Assembly (NCBI GenBank): GCA_023078555.1
Contig: CM041199.1
Span: 4,593,315 to 4,657,314, forward strand
Direction: 5' to 3'
DNA length: 64,000 nt
Source: Ulva prolifera
Taxonomy: Eukaryota > Chlorophyta > Ulvophyceae > Ulvales > Ulvaceae
A program made the position numbers and the translations under genes. Below the pieces are notes generated by a model. That model was given only the letters and a program-made list of their open reading frames with translations, made no database searches and was not told the origin of the DNA. Below, in pieces: positions 23,145 to 36,499 of this stretch (the stretch's first letter is position 1; each line of letters begins with the position of its first letter).

Positions 23145-26100
23145 CTATGGCGGCCTCGTCGCGGCCGGGCGAAGAAACGACGCGACGGCGCTCGCGGCGG
23201 CCGCGACGGCCGCCGGCCGCCGCGTCGCGCCACCGGCGTCCACCGGCGCAAACGTGTCCGCCGCCGCCATGAGCGAGCCCGCGCTGCTCGTGATCTCGGA
23301 GCGGCTTAGCAGAAATTGGGCAAACTCCAGCGGAGTCAGCCGTGCCTGCAGAGCAGCCTTGCCGTGACGGACACCACCGGCAAACTCCGTCAAAGTTGGG
23401 CGCGATTGTGCTCTGCAGCTAGGAGTGGGTACGCCTGCTCACGTGGATGCACCGTGCGTGAACATGATCAGATACACTGCTGCATTCCCTCGATGTACTT
23501 GAGACCTCAAGCACAGGCGATTGTGGCCTCCCCCAGCCAGCTGTTGGGCCAATGCTGAAAGATACAATTGGTCCTTTTGCTAGATGTGTGTTGAACAGCA
23601 GATCATATGGACCTGCTTCAAGCAACAATGGTCTTCTGTGGGAGCATGCCACAGTGGCCGTACACGTGACTCAACCAGGATCATTGGGAATTCAGGCTGA
23701 GCATGGCAGCATGGAGTTCCAGGAGTGAAGCTCAGAGAGCATTTCTGGGCTGAGCTTATGCTCTGAGCTTGTGCTCAGCGGAAGCTGGCCCAGCCTTTGT
23801 CACAACAAGCGGCCTTATCCAGTGCCAAATCACACAGTGAATAAGGCATGACAGGCACCGGGTAGCTAGGCCGTTGAAGCAGGCCTGTGGCAGTCATCAG
23901 CCCATTATGCCCTGAAGCTACATCGTGGGGCTGACTGGCCAATGCCTTCAGTCAATGCCGATGTGGATATGTTCAGATGAGTACAAGCCGTGCCATGATT
24001 CAGGTGTTATGATTCAGGTCAGCGATTCAGGCTTCTGGCATTGCCCAGGCCTCCCACAGTGACTCATGGGAACTTAACTTGTGCGCCCGTGCGATATCTA
24101 CAATATCTACAAGCCCGCAACCATGGCCAGAATTGAGGGCCTTCAGAGTTCTCAGGACCAGGGGGTACAGCCATGCACATGCTGTATCAGGCAGCGGCAG
24201 TGCCGATTTCTGGGCCATCACAGCTCGTGAACATCAACACCTTGCCTCAGCTCTGCCAGATACCCATGGCATAGGAACTTCCCCGCACGGGTGTATGTCC
24301 GCAGCACCGAGTCAGCACAAGGCCGGGGTCAATCGAGGCCACACCTGAAGCGTCTGCAACGCGACGACCCGGAAGCGCTCGTGCTCCTGCAGCGCCTCCG
24401 CCAGCGGCACCAGGTCCGCGGGCGTCAGCGCCCCCGGCCCACCGACGATGCCGCTGCCGCCGCTGTCTCCCAGCGCGCCAGACCCGGTCGACGCCAGCGG
24501 AGCCGCATGCGCGCGTGGGGTCGTCCCGCCGGACGGGCCACCGCCCGGCCGCGCCTCCCCGCCGCCGCCGTACGGCCACGCGCCCTCCTGCGCGCCCCGC
24601 TGAAGCGCAGCGCCCGCCTGGGACGGCGACCCCGGCTGCCCCTGCGGCGGCGGCGCCGCCGCCACGGCCGAGGCAGATGCCTGGTAGCCCATGCCGGCGG
24701 TGGCTACGGGGGTGGGCGCGCTGCGGGGCCGCAGCACGATCGCCTCCCCGCCCTCTGGGTTCGCCGCGAGCTGTAGCCGGGACAGCACCTGCTGCTGCGC
24801 ATGGGCCATACCTGCACGGCCACGCTCCTGTCTGCCGAAGCACCTTCAAGTGCATCGCCCACAGCCGATCGAGTGCAGCTGCGCGTCTGTCCCCGCACAG
24901 TCTTCAGATACCCCATCCGAGATGCACACATCACAATCTCGTACGGTGCTTCCACACCGCAGCAGCACATCACCCGGGGCACCCCGCGATGGAACAGCGA
25001 TGCAATCGAGACGGCCGGCAGCCAAGGCACAGGAGGGCCACGAGCATGCAGCGCTGAGCAGCACGAGGCCGGCGCAGCATGCACACGGGGATGGGGCGCA
25101 CATTTCTGCATCGCGCGGTCCTTCCACGCGCGCACCCGCGCCTCCACCTGGTCCTCATACGCCGTCCAGTTGCCCTGCAGCGACGCGCACATCTGCGCCG
25201 CCTCGGGCCGCAGCGCCTCGCGGTGCAGCACGAGGAAGACCTGCAGCCAGGTGTCGAGGCGCGTGTCGCCGACAATCGCGACGAGGCCGGCGTGTGCCGC
25301 CTGCAGGCGGTGCTGCACGAGGTGCATCAGCGACGTCGGGTCGCGGTACGCATCGACGCGGATCTCGCAGATGCTGATCAGCGCCGCCTGCAGACATCTG
25401 CCGCGTGAGCGCACGGCGCGGTGCTGTGGCCCGATGCGTTCGGCGCACGTGCCTGTGCACAACATGGCGGGAGGAGTGTGTCACATGCATGTGGCGCGCG
25501 TGTCCGGTGCAGGCGGCAAATCCCGGCGCGTAGGCGCCTGCACGAGCACGTGAGTAGGCTGCAAAGAAACACATGGCAGGAGCACAGGCCGGTGCAAGAA
25601 ACAGCACCAAAGCCTACCTCACGGCATTGCGATCGAAAGCAATGTTTCAAAGATCAGCCTCACAGACGCCACCAGCAGCCCCTAGAAACACCACACAAAT
25701 CTCCTCAGATCCGCCTCACATACACACACACCCACCCCGCCAGCAGTCCCTAGACAAACCATCCTCGGGCGGACCACCCGAGCAGGCCAGAGCGCGCACC
25801 TTGTTGAGCTCGTTGACCTCCGCGGTGACGGCGGCGCCGGCGCCGAGGCTGACGACTTCCAGCAGCCGCTTCGAGGTGTCATCGACGGCCTTGACCGCGC
25901 GCGACATCGGCCGCATGAGGTCCGGGCGCGCGCGCAGCAGCTGCGTGAACCCCGACAGCCGCCCCGCGAGCTGCACGCCGCGGAACTCCTGGATCGAAGT
26001 GCTCAGGCGGTCGTACTCGTCCTGCAGCTCCTGCGCCACGTTCCGCCGCCGAGACCGCGCCGGCTTCCTGCACACACACACAGATACACTCACCGCCTCA

Positions 26101-29100
26101 GAGGCAAGCCATGCCATCCTGCACGCCCACCCCGAGTCTGTGGGAGGGAGGGCTAGAGGCATGCTTTGGATACACAAAAACCTGTATTGATCAGCGGTGA
26201 GGCACAGGGGAATCAGGAGGGAGGTCATCTGGTGGCTTGTGAGTGCGCTCGCGCATGCGCTCCCGGCCGCCGTGGCGCCCGTGTGTGCAGCGCCACACAT
26301 GTCCAGGCGCACTCGACCCCCCAGCAGGCACGAGAATTTCTGAACAAGCACGAGCCGCGCGCCACGGCTCGCGGCAACGCCCCCATGAAGCAGGGCCGGC
26401 GAGCATGCGCAGCTGACTGGGGAGATAGGGCAGCAAGCCAGGGTGCGCACCGCGCCGATCCGGGTGTGCGGGGGGTGTCCCCTCGCGGAGTCTGTGCCTC
26501 TCCGTCTCCCCGCCCCCTGATGCCACCGATGCCGGCTGCGGCAGCCCCCCGCGACGACTCCCCGCCCTGCCCCTCCGCCGTGCGTGGCGTCACTGAGGGC
26601 CCGGCGGCGGCCGCGGCCGCCGTCGCCGCCGCCGCCGCGACCGCAGGCAACCCGGTGATTGATGACAGGTCCAGCCGCGTTGCAAGCGGCAGCGTCGCAA
26701 AGCCCTCAGAGGACCCCTTGGCGGCGGCCTCCCCACTCCCGCCGCCGCCCGCGTCTGCAGCATCCTCTGCGTCCATCGCTGCACTCGACACGGGCTCGAT
26801 GTCAGCCTCGCCCGCACCGGCTGCGGCCGTGGCAGCTCTTGCAGACCGCGGGGAGGCGCCCGCGGCCGCAGCTGCTGGTATGCCCGGGACAGCGGCCCCC
26901 GCCTCGCCTGTGCCCACAGGCTCCCCCGCCGGTTCCTCCCCTTCACCCTCACCCTCTCCAGCCTCTGCATATCATCTGTGAGTGACATGCATGATCCTTG
27001 ATCAGTTCTGTATGACACCGTTGCATCATACATGCACCACATGCACATGGCACCAAGCAGCATGCAGGAGAAGCATAGCAGAGCCTGGACAGCAGGGCAC
27101 AGGCTGACACACAGTGGGTTGCATCATGGCTGCCATAAGGCACAGTGTCATCATCACTGCTGCACAAGGACATGATGTGCTCAAAAACGACATGATGTCC
27201 TTGTAATACCCCATGTAGTATCCCATGATGTGCTGTATCTCACATGCTGGTGGCCATGTGCATGCAGTTGCATGCTGAGGCAGCCCAGGATGATGCCCCT
27301 GCCTCTCCCAACTGTCAGATGCTGAGCACATCATGATGTGCCACTGTGTCAGTAACACATGAGTTTGAATGAAACTTAATGAATCAGTGCACTGTGGAGC
27401 TGCACCCAGTGCGCAGTGGCTAGATGGTGGCTGGGCGTTGTACACATGTGGACCAACAGGTGGATTAGGCAAAAGTTGCTACTCTACCCAAAAGTTGCCA
27501 CCCTAGCACTCTGATGAACATCTCTGCCAAGCAGCTGCTGACAGCTGCGGCATGTGCCAACAAATGTCTCTGCTTCTGTCTGCTATCTCCTGGTTGCCCA
27601 GCCAGCTGCTGTGCACCATGACTCACCCAGAACTTGCATGCATGCAGGCATGCAACACATGCATGCCAGGCCCCCAGGCTCATGCCCTGGTTATGTCATG
27701 CTTACAAACAAACGTGCCCTGGCTAGGGGGCTGCATTCAGACGCAATTGTTTGTGTGTTAGGAGGCTGTGTCTAGGCTCTTTTTAGTTCGACTTTGCGGG
27801 GCAATACAGATGCAAACTGTGTTTGTCTGTGATGCCTGAATCTCCCAATCGGTCCATATCGTGGTCGGGGTCCGGGTCCAGGGTCCAGTGTGCAAGGTGC
27901 AAGGTGAGGCAGGAAGGTGTGGTGTCATTGCAGCATGGCACACAGGCACATGCAACATGCAGTGGCTCATGGCCATGCGCCACAAGCCCCAGTGGTCCGG
28001 ACCGCACCCGACTCCCCGCCATCCCCGCCACTGCTACGGATCCTCAGGGGCTCGCACAGGAACTTCTGCTCATCGAACGTCAGGAGGGGCTGCGGGGGCG
28101 CGAACGGGCCGCTGGAGCTGTGGGGCAGCGGAGCAGACGACGCCGCCGGCGGCACAGGCGGGGAGTGGCGGAGGTCTACCGGCAAGCTGCCGGGGAGGTA
28201 GCCCCCTCTGCAGGCCATGCCGGGCTTCAGATCTCCCACCGCCCCTGCTGCGTTGGCCGTGCACTCGTCGTGCTGCTGCGTTGCACTCAGAGCTCGCCTG
28301 GGAGCCTCCTCGGGGCGGGCCAGCGCGTTTGCGGCTGCCTGGGCCCGTGGGGAGAACGCAGGAGAGCTGCGGGGATGACTGGCCAGAGGGTGGGCGTCTC
28401 CGTCCGGAGGGGATCGTTTGTTCCGCGTGGCCGCGGGGGAGGTGCGTATCGGCCTGTGTCCACGGTTGGTGATGGGGGTGTCCATGGGGGTGTCCATGGC
28501 TTCGGAGGGCACATCCTGCTCAGCCTGAACACCTGAAGCACCTGCACATGCAGAGGGAGGTGTCTGGCATTTCATGCATGCAGAGAGCTGCAGGGTGGGT
28601 GTTGGCTGGGGGGTGTTGTGACAAGTTACTGAGCAGCTGACAGCTTTGCAGTAGTTGCACTGTGGCATGGCAGCCAGTGCAGAGGGCCCACACATGAGGC
28701 ACATGACACATGCAGGCGAGGTAGTCATGCTGGAGCTAGTTGCAGGATGCCTGGCTGTGACACTGAAAGGGCTGTGTTTTCCATACACACAGGCAGCACT
28801 GGCAGCAGCTGTGATGCCAAGCCAGGCATAAGCAGGAAGGAGCATACCTGACGCATGTCTCTGCATCGGCTGTGTTGGTGCAGAGGCAGGTGCCAACGTG
28901 TCTTCTGTGTCTTCACTTGTGCGCCTGGGCATGGCCCTGGCATGGCGTGGAGATGGAGGAGGCTGACTTGCAGCATCTGGAGAAGCAGACCCACCCCCCC
29001 CCCGAATTACTAGTGCTGGACCTTCAAATTTCTGAGCTGCCGATGCGTGTGTATGCTCTCGGAAGGTATGGGCATATCGTCCCAGCAACTGGCAAGGCTG

Positions 29101-29235
29101 TTGCTGCAGCAGCTCCGCAGGGTCATTGGCTGAGGCCACTGGCCGCTCCAGATCTGCCCTGGCGACTTCCGTAGCGTTGACTAGCTTTGCGCAGCTCCTA
29201 GTAGCCTCGTCATCGTGTGAGTAGTGCGAGCCCAT
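23145..29235 (-). CDS. uncharacterised multi-exon protein with MYND-like cysteines and a helical C-terminal half
   Basis: Exons joining in phase: a 5' exon ending at 28038 (open up to 29235), then 26964-26451, 26067-25800, 25387-25102, 24811-24345 and 23345-23145 (TAG stop). Donors are GTAGCA, GTGCGC, GTGCGC, GTGCGC and GTGTGG. The 5' exon region holds a cysteine cluster (CLMCGPSALAAMPQCNYC, then C-x4-C-x3-C) spaced like a MYND finger without its last ligands. Exon 2 is Ala/Gly-rich and disordered. Exons 3-4 are helical (AQELQDEYDRLSTSIQEF; LMHLVQHRLQAAHAGLVAI; RLDTWLQVFLVLHREALRPE). The end joins HERFRVVALQTLQ to ARLTPLEFAQFLLSR, reminiscent of the C-terminal helices of some algal bZIP-type regulators, but no bZIP basic region is visible. 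Function unknown. Confidence 0.6.
28500..28760 (-). other. MYND-like cysteine cluster in the 5' exon of the unknown gene
   Basis: Spacing C-x2-C-x10-C-x2-C-x4-C-x3-C-H, followed about 20 residues later by CMKC. MYND fingers bind Pro-rich peptides. The DNA here is less GC-rich than the other exons and could be intronic, in which case the motif is fortuitous. Confidence 0.3.
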
Positions 29236-29239
29236 GACG

Positions 29240-32200
29240 GCGAAGCAATGTGCAGACGATGCAGCCCAGACGGTGCGATCCCCGCGCAGCCTTCATCGGA
29301 CCGCGCGTTGGCAGCGCAATGCCTGCAGTCCAGGAACAAAATCACGTCAAACAGCCATACGCCGAGGAGCTTACGCAGTCGTAAACCATTGACGTGTGCT
29401 GTCAACATGGCCACAGTGCTGACATCGAATCGAACCAGGCAACCTGCTGGACAAGGCAACGTTCAAACGGGATCGAGAGATACACCTACACGAGCTGCAT
29501 GGTTGTCCCTTGACAGACCACAGCTCAATCAACAGGAGCTTCATCGTGACTACACCATTGCATCCGTCGGAAGCAGGCCCACAACGCTGCATGTTGCACT
29601 ATAAGGAGCGCTGTGCACAACAAAGGGCACACGCATCTCGCACTCAACGATATATGTCAAGCTCTTTTGCATATGCTGGCTTATACAATGAAGCACAGAG
29701 CGTGACATTCCAGGCCACACCACCAGCGTCGCTCTGTCGAAGCGAGCATGCCATCGATCCCGGCATGGACCAGTGGCATGGCGTTATTGAACAGGGCGAA
29801 ATCGTCTACGGACATTATAAAATACTTTCGCAATGGTATTTCGCATATGCATTTGCGACAGTACAGCTGCTCCGTGCGTTCAGAGACTGACACTGGATCC
29901 GAGGGCACAGGCGGTGATGCAAGCCAATTGCCGTCAACGACGCCAATTCATTCGTGAGAATTGCGGTGTGGCGAATCACATCAGGCGACGCAAAACGGAA
30001 CAGTGCTGCGCCGCTGTTTACGAACACAAAGCGTGTCTCAAGCAGAAGAACACACCTGGCTCGGGGAAGACATGATAGAAGCAAACTGTGTTTTGAACAA
30101 TTCGACAGCAACGAGATGTATCTAGTTGAACGTAAGCCTTGGTTCAACAACAGCGGTGCTTGTACGCGGCAGGCGCGCGGCAATGACACCTTTCACATAT
30201 CGCGATGTGATGAAGCTCCGTGGCGACACAGGACCAAAGTCGACCAAAGCAGCTGCAATAATATGTTAACTCGAACGAGGAACACCAGGCGCAGCAGCAC
30301 GACATGCTCTCCACAAGCCTCGGCTGGCACAATCCCCTCCCTTTTCAACGGCATGTTCGCTGCCCCAAGAAGCTGCCCATGCATTTGCGACTTGCATCAC
30401 AACCACAACTCGGGGAGTGCGGCGTCACAGCCCAGCGCCACTGAGTACTAATGTATGCATTGCTGAGCCGATGTGCAGCAAGCCATCGGAGAGCGCGCAT
30501 GCAACAGAGGTCATACGAACCTCACCTCCCGCATGCTGCGCCAGCCGACCGCTCACTGTGCATGCAATGCACATCCCTCTGGTTCCGTAAGGATCTCTAA
30601 TATTTCGCATGCTAGTGATGCAGTGCGCAGCGACTCTGACGCACGCTGGGAGCTGCGTCTGTGCATGTCACGGCCTGTAATTATCTTGCGCAGAGGCGCT
30701 GCCTGACGCCTGGCTAGCAGCAAGGTCGAGCAAACTTGTGCCGTGATCTTGTGGCCCACCCCTTGCGCTGTGCGTCAGTGGCAACACGGCACGCAGCCCA
30801 AGTGCTTCACATCTGGCCAGAGCTCGAGTGCACGAGCGCGGTGCGTGGAGAGGGAATCTAGTATTGCGACACGGCCCTTGCACGTCCATCACTGGGCCCG
30901 CGATCTTGTGATATATACAGTGCCTCGGGCTGAGCCAACGACGTGTCGAAATACGCGGCGCAATAGGGGCGTTCCGAACCTTGGCAATTGATCACCGCTG
31001 GCATAGCACGCGATACGCTTCACGCTCATGCAGCAACAGCATCCACAGCTCCGCAACGTCAGACCATTGCAGTGCACTGGCAGCACGCAGCGGGCACAGA
31101 TGCCCCTGCCACTCCAGACATGCATGCAGGCAGGGCTCAGATGACCTGCTCGCCGGGATGCGCTGTCGATCTTCGGCTGCTCGTCTGCAGTACGAGCTAA
31201 GCAGCAGCATGCTAACAGCCTCAGCAGGGCAGGGCCAGCCACAAGAAGTCATGGCTTCCTGGAAGCGCAGAGAGCATGCCGATCCGCATCGGGAAGTATT
31301 GTTCGGGTATCATGGGACCTAGGGCCATCACCGCCGTCCTTAGAAACGGTCAGCCACCCGATATGACCCAGCAGAGGCGTGGACATGACGCGGTATCCGC
31401 GTAGAAGAGCGGGCATGTGGCTGGGGTGGCATCAGCGATGACTCGTTCGCCATTGGAAGGCCAGATACAGGCACTTGGGCAGTGATGGCAGGCGCACGCG
31501 ACTTCGGACATAAACATCATGGCAGACAGCCCGCTGTCCGGCCCACAGGCGCGATATGATGGCGATCTTGCTCTGCTGGCTGAAATCTGTTGCTGTCAAA
31601 GCTACTGAAGCATGTTCTGTGCAGATCTGGAGCGACGTGCTCGTTTGCCCGATAAGCCAGCGCCAATAAGCATATTACAGCCGTGCGAGAGCATCGCGTA
31701 TGGCTGAAGCACTACAGCTGAATGCGCATGGGGAAGCTGTTGAGCCGTTGCAGTCGGATGTCAGCGTTTTCAGCAGCCCGGAGTGCGCAGGGGCAGCGTC
31801 GTGCAAGTCAGTCGAGCAGCACCTCTAGTCAGCCTTCATCTTCGCTATTCAGATCCGACGCTGATCAGAAATTCCGCCTGTCTTCTGCGCTAGTGGCGGG
31901 GAACTGCATTAGAATACGTGCCTGGGCGCGGCCGTCGTCACTCTGTCAGGTGTAGAGACACAACCACTTCGACTGAGCATCCGCGCTGGGCCCGCTGCTG
32001 GCGTGACTCCCTACCAGATGGACAAAACACAATCACGAATGTCAGCAATCTCGCTGCCCGGTTTGCCCTGGAGTGTAGCCATCGCGTTCCGCAGAGCTGT
32101 GTCACTGCCGTTGACCATTGTCCATTCGAGGCCGGCAGGCCGGCAGTATCCCGAAACCCCGCACGGTGGCACAAAGACTACGGTCCATCATCTCGCTGGG

Positions 32201-33600
32201 GTGATGCATCACGGCTCTGACTCATCGAGGCTTTGCCTCGGCGCTGGATTATAGGCTGGGTGCGCACTCATCGCATGCGTATGCACGGTCTCAGGCCCGC
32301 AAATGCGAGAACGATGGGCTGCACTCTGGCTTGCCAGAGCCACGAGCTGATCAGTTGCAGCGTCAACACACATGTCGCCGTGTCCTAGCGTGTGCTGCGT
32401 CTAGATCTGTCTCAGGGTGGCCCCCCCACGCCTGCACCGCTGCTCGCACGCGGTGCTGCTATGCATCTGCCCCATATGCACGCTCCCCCACACGAACCCA
32501 GGGATACACTGCGCTAGCGTCCTTGCGGTGGCTCGAGTCGCGATTCAGACGCTTTCCCGAGGGCGGGACGTCGACGTCTGCACAGGCAATTGCCTCTGCA
32601 GACAGATCTAATATTCTAAACAACACATCTGCAGCTGCCGCTCAACGCTTGTGCAGGCCCAATTGCCACCTGCAGGCCCGATCCAGTGACGAGATGGTCC
32701 ATACGAGGGATCGTGACGTCACGAAACGGTGGCACCATCACCAAAGCTGCACAAGTGTGCGGATGGCCGAGATCCTACGCGTGTATCTGCGGCACCACAG
32801 CAGCCCTGGCTCCCGGTCGCGATCAGGGCCGGCATCCCCATGCATGTCCAACCTACAGTACTCAAGCAGCCCCTCACGGCGCACACAGAGTCGTTGATAC
32901 AAGGCCGCGTGCTTGGCCGTCCAGCTGGGCCTGGATGCATCTCTCAAGAATGCACGTCTGCTGTCGAAGCGTGACTGTCCTGCGGACGGCTGGGCGCATC
33001 ATAGGTGCGGTGCAGCACTCATGCATTTGACACTCGCAGATGTTTGACCGATGTAGCGTGTCAGCATGTGTACGCCCACGCAAGCAGCGACGTGCATATC
33101 CGACTTGCATGCATACACATAGGCACCTCCGCTCGTGCAGGCTGTATGCACGGCTTGAGGTACCGGCCTGTGCATGTCCTGCCGCAAGGGGAAAGCTTTT
33201 GCGTCTGCGTAGACGGACGCCCCGTGCAACAGCAACATGGTTGGGCAGCTGGGCATACGGTGTCACGTTTTGTTCCGCGATCACGGCCGTGGTCAAAGAG
33301 GATCGGGTACTGGCGGGAATAGCGATTCGAACTGAACGTACGTACTGGCGTGGATCGCAAGCGCACACGCAATTGCTACTTCTGTCTGAGCTCATCTACC
33401 AGCAACCAAGCTTGACCAGCTGGTGGCAATGCTGCAGCTGGTGGCAATTTCAACCTGTCGTGCGAAGTGCCTGACGCGCGGCTCTCGTTGGAGATTCCTA
33501 GGGATGCGCTTGGCAGGCTGCATAGTGTGTACAATCTCGTGTCGCTGGCTGGAAAGCTGCCTGGAAAGCGTGCAGTGGCATGTGTCAACATCTCCACGTT
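29240..33600. other. long gene-poor region
   Basis: Over 4 kb of lower-GC sequence without a recognisable gene. ORFs are under about 190 codons, overlap on both strands and show no motifs. I found no tRNA-like cloverleaf with a proper T-arm and no known repeat copy before 33.7 kb. Confidence 0.45.
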
Positions 33601-33756
33601 GACGCTGGCAACAATATGTATGTCAAAGCCCTGATTAGCTTGCTCACAAGTGTTTCTGCATCACAAAGGGCATGCAGTCTCCTTTCAGAGCCACGGTAGG
33701 TGGTTTTGGTCTCAATGTCTGGGCGTGATGAGGTGGCTTGGCTGCAATCTTGTTTC

Positions 33757-33855
33757 TGGTGTGTTACAAGGACAAAGGCAGCAAGGCAGGCAGCACCGCG
33801 AAAGAGGCAAGCAGACCAAGCAAACACCCAGACACCCACGCACGCAACACAATCT
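33757..33855 (+). repeat. R1 dispersed repeat, copy 4
   Basis: TTACAAGGACAAAGGCAGCA, AGGCAGGCAGCACCGCGAA, GCAAGCAGACCAAGC and the CACCCAGACACCCACGCACG run in order. It matches the - strand copy at 1.6 kb over its whole length, defining the longer R1 subtype. Confidence 0.8.
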
Positions 33856-33859
33856 TGTT

Positions 33860-36000
33860 TCAGGTGTGCATGCTGTTTCGGATTCTGGAGGACGTCTGCT
33901 GTTTGCTGGCTGTTCTGCTATTTCTCATTGCAGCCCTAGCCGTCTCCGGTTCATCAGCTGTACTGCACTTCTGTCAAGATTACTCCTTGACATATGCACT
34001 AGCCGCTGAGGCTGGCAGCCTTCCTTGCTTGTCACCATGCAGGTGCATGTCAGTGCCACTCCTCTATGGAGCTCTGTCTGCCAGGTTGTATCAGGACAAG
34101 GGACACCTGTGATGGCTGGACATGAAGGCGTAAGGTAAGGCAGGTAAGGTAAGGCAGCACGTTCGTACTCGAAAGGCCCGCAACAGGGTCAAATCATCGA
34201 GTGACATGCTGCACAGCACTCATCAGCCAGTGCCACAACAGCACGTGGCCCGAGATCTTGTGTGTCAATGATAACACAACACCACCTTGTGCCTGTCTGG
34301 CTGGTGCATGGCATCAGTTGCCAGGCCATTGTGTTTGTGGCTCCCCTGCAGGCCTACCTGAACAGGCTTGCAAAGCTTGGTTGGCTCATGCAGTATTCAG
34401 ATCATATGCAGATGTGCTGCCTGAAATTCACTGCCAGGTATGATTCAATTTGGCACATGCTGGGGGACACGTCCTGCAGTGACTGTGAGCTCACATTCAC
34501 TGCCAGGTATGATTCAATACGGCACATAGGCATGCATCAGCCACAATTAAACAGCATTTGCATCTGTGCGGCACAGGCAGGCTAGACTGGCATCGGCGAG
34601 GCCTCCATCATCATCAATGTCCACCACCCATGGCTCCCCTGCTGTTTCCCACACAACATCTGTTTCCCACACGAACCACGTCCACTCAGAGTGCAACCAT
34701 TGAGCGTGAACTCACAGGAATTGCGTCCATTCAGAGTGCAAAGACCTGGCGGAGGAGGCGGCTGCATGCAGTTGCAATATCAATTGCATGAGGCATCTGT
34801 GGGAGGGACAATCACCACAGCCTACCCGAATGCCTGTGGCATCATGTGCTGGAAACAGAGTTGCCATTCAGAACCTGACCCTGGACATTTGGAACTATTC
34901 TATGTGATCGAGCCTGATGCTGGGTGATATATGACCATGCCTGGAACTGGGAATGCATGGCCCCCAGCACTGGGGCAGGCTGCTTTCCAATGGGTGTGAC
35001 CCTTTGATGTACATGTGTCCGCAATCCCTGCACATGCCAACGAAGGCACCCCGCACGCACGCCCATCGGACCCGGCCCAGCTGGAGGCAGAGGCCATTGA
35101 TGTACATGTGTCACAGGGATGAATGTAACGCCCAAGCTGCATATGCATTTGTCACCCTGCAGCAGAAACATGTTACTTACTGGGCCTAGCCTCATTTCTC
35201 CCTGGATGCTGCAAAAAACAGAGAGGTGCAGGCGGAACCCTGTGCCCTTGTGGCCCACCCTGTGTCAGAATCCTGCAACATCTATCACACAACAGCACAA
35301 TAAGCCTGCACATGAGCCTATCGCGGCCCCCACATACCAAGGATAACCTTTGCAAACATGAGTACATGGCCTCCATGATGAAATCTCAGTACATATGCAC
35401 ACAGCTGATGTAGTGACTCAGGCCACCACCCCTGCAGGCTGAGTGGGTTGTGCAGCTGCATTGCATCATAGCCTTGTGCAGCTGCATGGCATCATAGTCA
35501 TCAGATGTCTCACCACCAGAGTATGCAGAGGCTGTGTTCAACCAGTGACAGAGTGGACATCTTCCATGGGCTGCCACACCGGCCAGTGGCACCATGGCCG
35601 AAGAATTGCACTTGCGGGCACTGCTGGCAAGCCCTGGCCCACTATGTGCCAGCTGCTGCAGCTTGACTGTGGGAAAAGTGGGTGCAGCATCAGCACCATA
35701 CTCACACTGCAGCTGCCGGGGTGCAGCCAAGCAAGTGTGCTGCACTGCAGGAAGCAGGCTCTACATAGTTACTGCTAGGAATGAGTGTATTTAGCAGGCA
35801 AGTGTGAACAGCCTGCGTCCTTGTTGCACATGTGCACAGCTAAGCTGTGTATGCCACTCACACAATGTATATATCAGTTGACGCAATGTATATACCAGTT
35901 GAGTCACTGCCTAGGAGCTCGCCCAGTGCCCTGCTTGAGCAAGGTTGCTGGAACATGGGCGTGGCTATGTGTTCATGCATACATGCAAGGCTTATGCCGC
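33860..36000. other. gene-poor region with short direct repeats
   Basis: No gene is supported. It contains several short direct repeats: GGTAAGG units near 34.13-34.16 kb, CACTGCCAGGTATGATTCAAT twice (about 34.43 and 34.50 kb), ATTCAGAGTGCAA-type words near 34.69 and 34.73 kb, and AATGTATATA-CAGTTGA twice near 35.87 kb. Confidence 0.45.
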
Positions 36001-36109
36001 CGGGTGACCCTTTGTGCATAGGAGATGTGTCGGTTGTGAACCCCTGTGCTGGTTCCTATTGCGGTCGTGCGGCCCGCGAGGACGGGGGTGCTGCGGAGAC
36101 GCGGGACGT

Positions 36110-36490
36110 GCAGAAACGCACTGCTTATCGTTTGTACGACCCTGATGCTTATAGTTTTGTGCCGTTGTCGCATGAGACGCATGGTCGATTGGGACGGCCT
36201 GCCATGAATCACTTGAATCGGCTGGCGGAGGTTGCGTCTCGGTGTGGCAAGGTGCATCGTGCTTTGTTTGTGACGAATGCTCTGCGCCGGTTGAGTGTGG
36301 CGTTGTGCAAGGGGAATGCTCTTGTGCTCCGTGCGGGGCTTCAATCTTTGGCTGGCATCACCGGCCGAGCTGTGGTACGTGCTCGTGCCCGGCCTAGTGC
36401 CATGACTGCGTGAGTGGATAAGCGTGTGTATTCCTGGCAACGGCTCGCTTCCCGGCCTCTGTCCTTTGTCACTACATGCAAGGCTCACAC
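36110..36490 (+). mobile_element. 5'-truncated retroelement, C-terminal ORF end plus 3' tail (copy A)
   Basis: The frame ending at 36411-36413 gives YDPDAYSFVPLSHETHGRLG, PAMNHLNRLAE, FVTNALRRLSVALCKGNA and LQSLAGITGRA. This matches my recollection of the C-terminal tail of reverse-transcriptase ORFs of LINE-type elements in algae, mosses and oomycetes (FVPLSVETYGRLG and ALRELSVALCRGN). No RT catalytic motif lies upstream, so this is a dead 5'-truncated insertion. The 3' flank (CCGGCCTCTGTCCTTTGT) is shared with copy B, so the element includes a 3' UTR. Confidence 0.6.
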
Positions 36491-36499
36491 CACTCACAC

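Noticed and set aside
23145-29235. bZIP/DOG1-type transcription factor assignment
   Set aside because: The C-terminal helices are suggestive, but the basic region is missing (ARSRRRNVAQEL has the wrong spacing to the first Leu) and no DOG1 signature was recognised, so no name was given.
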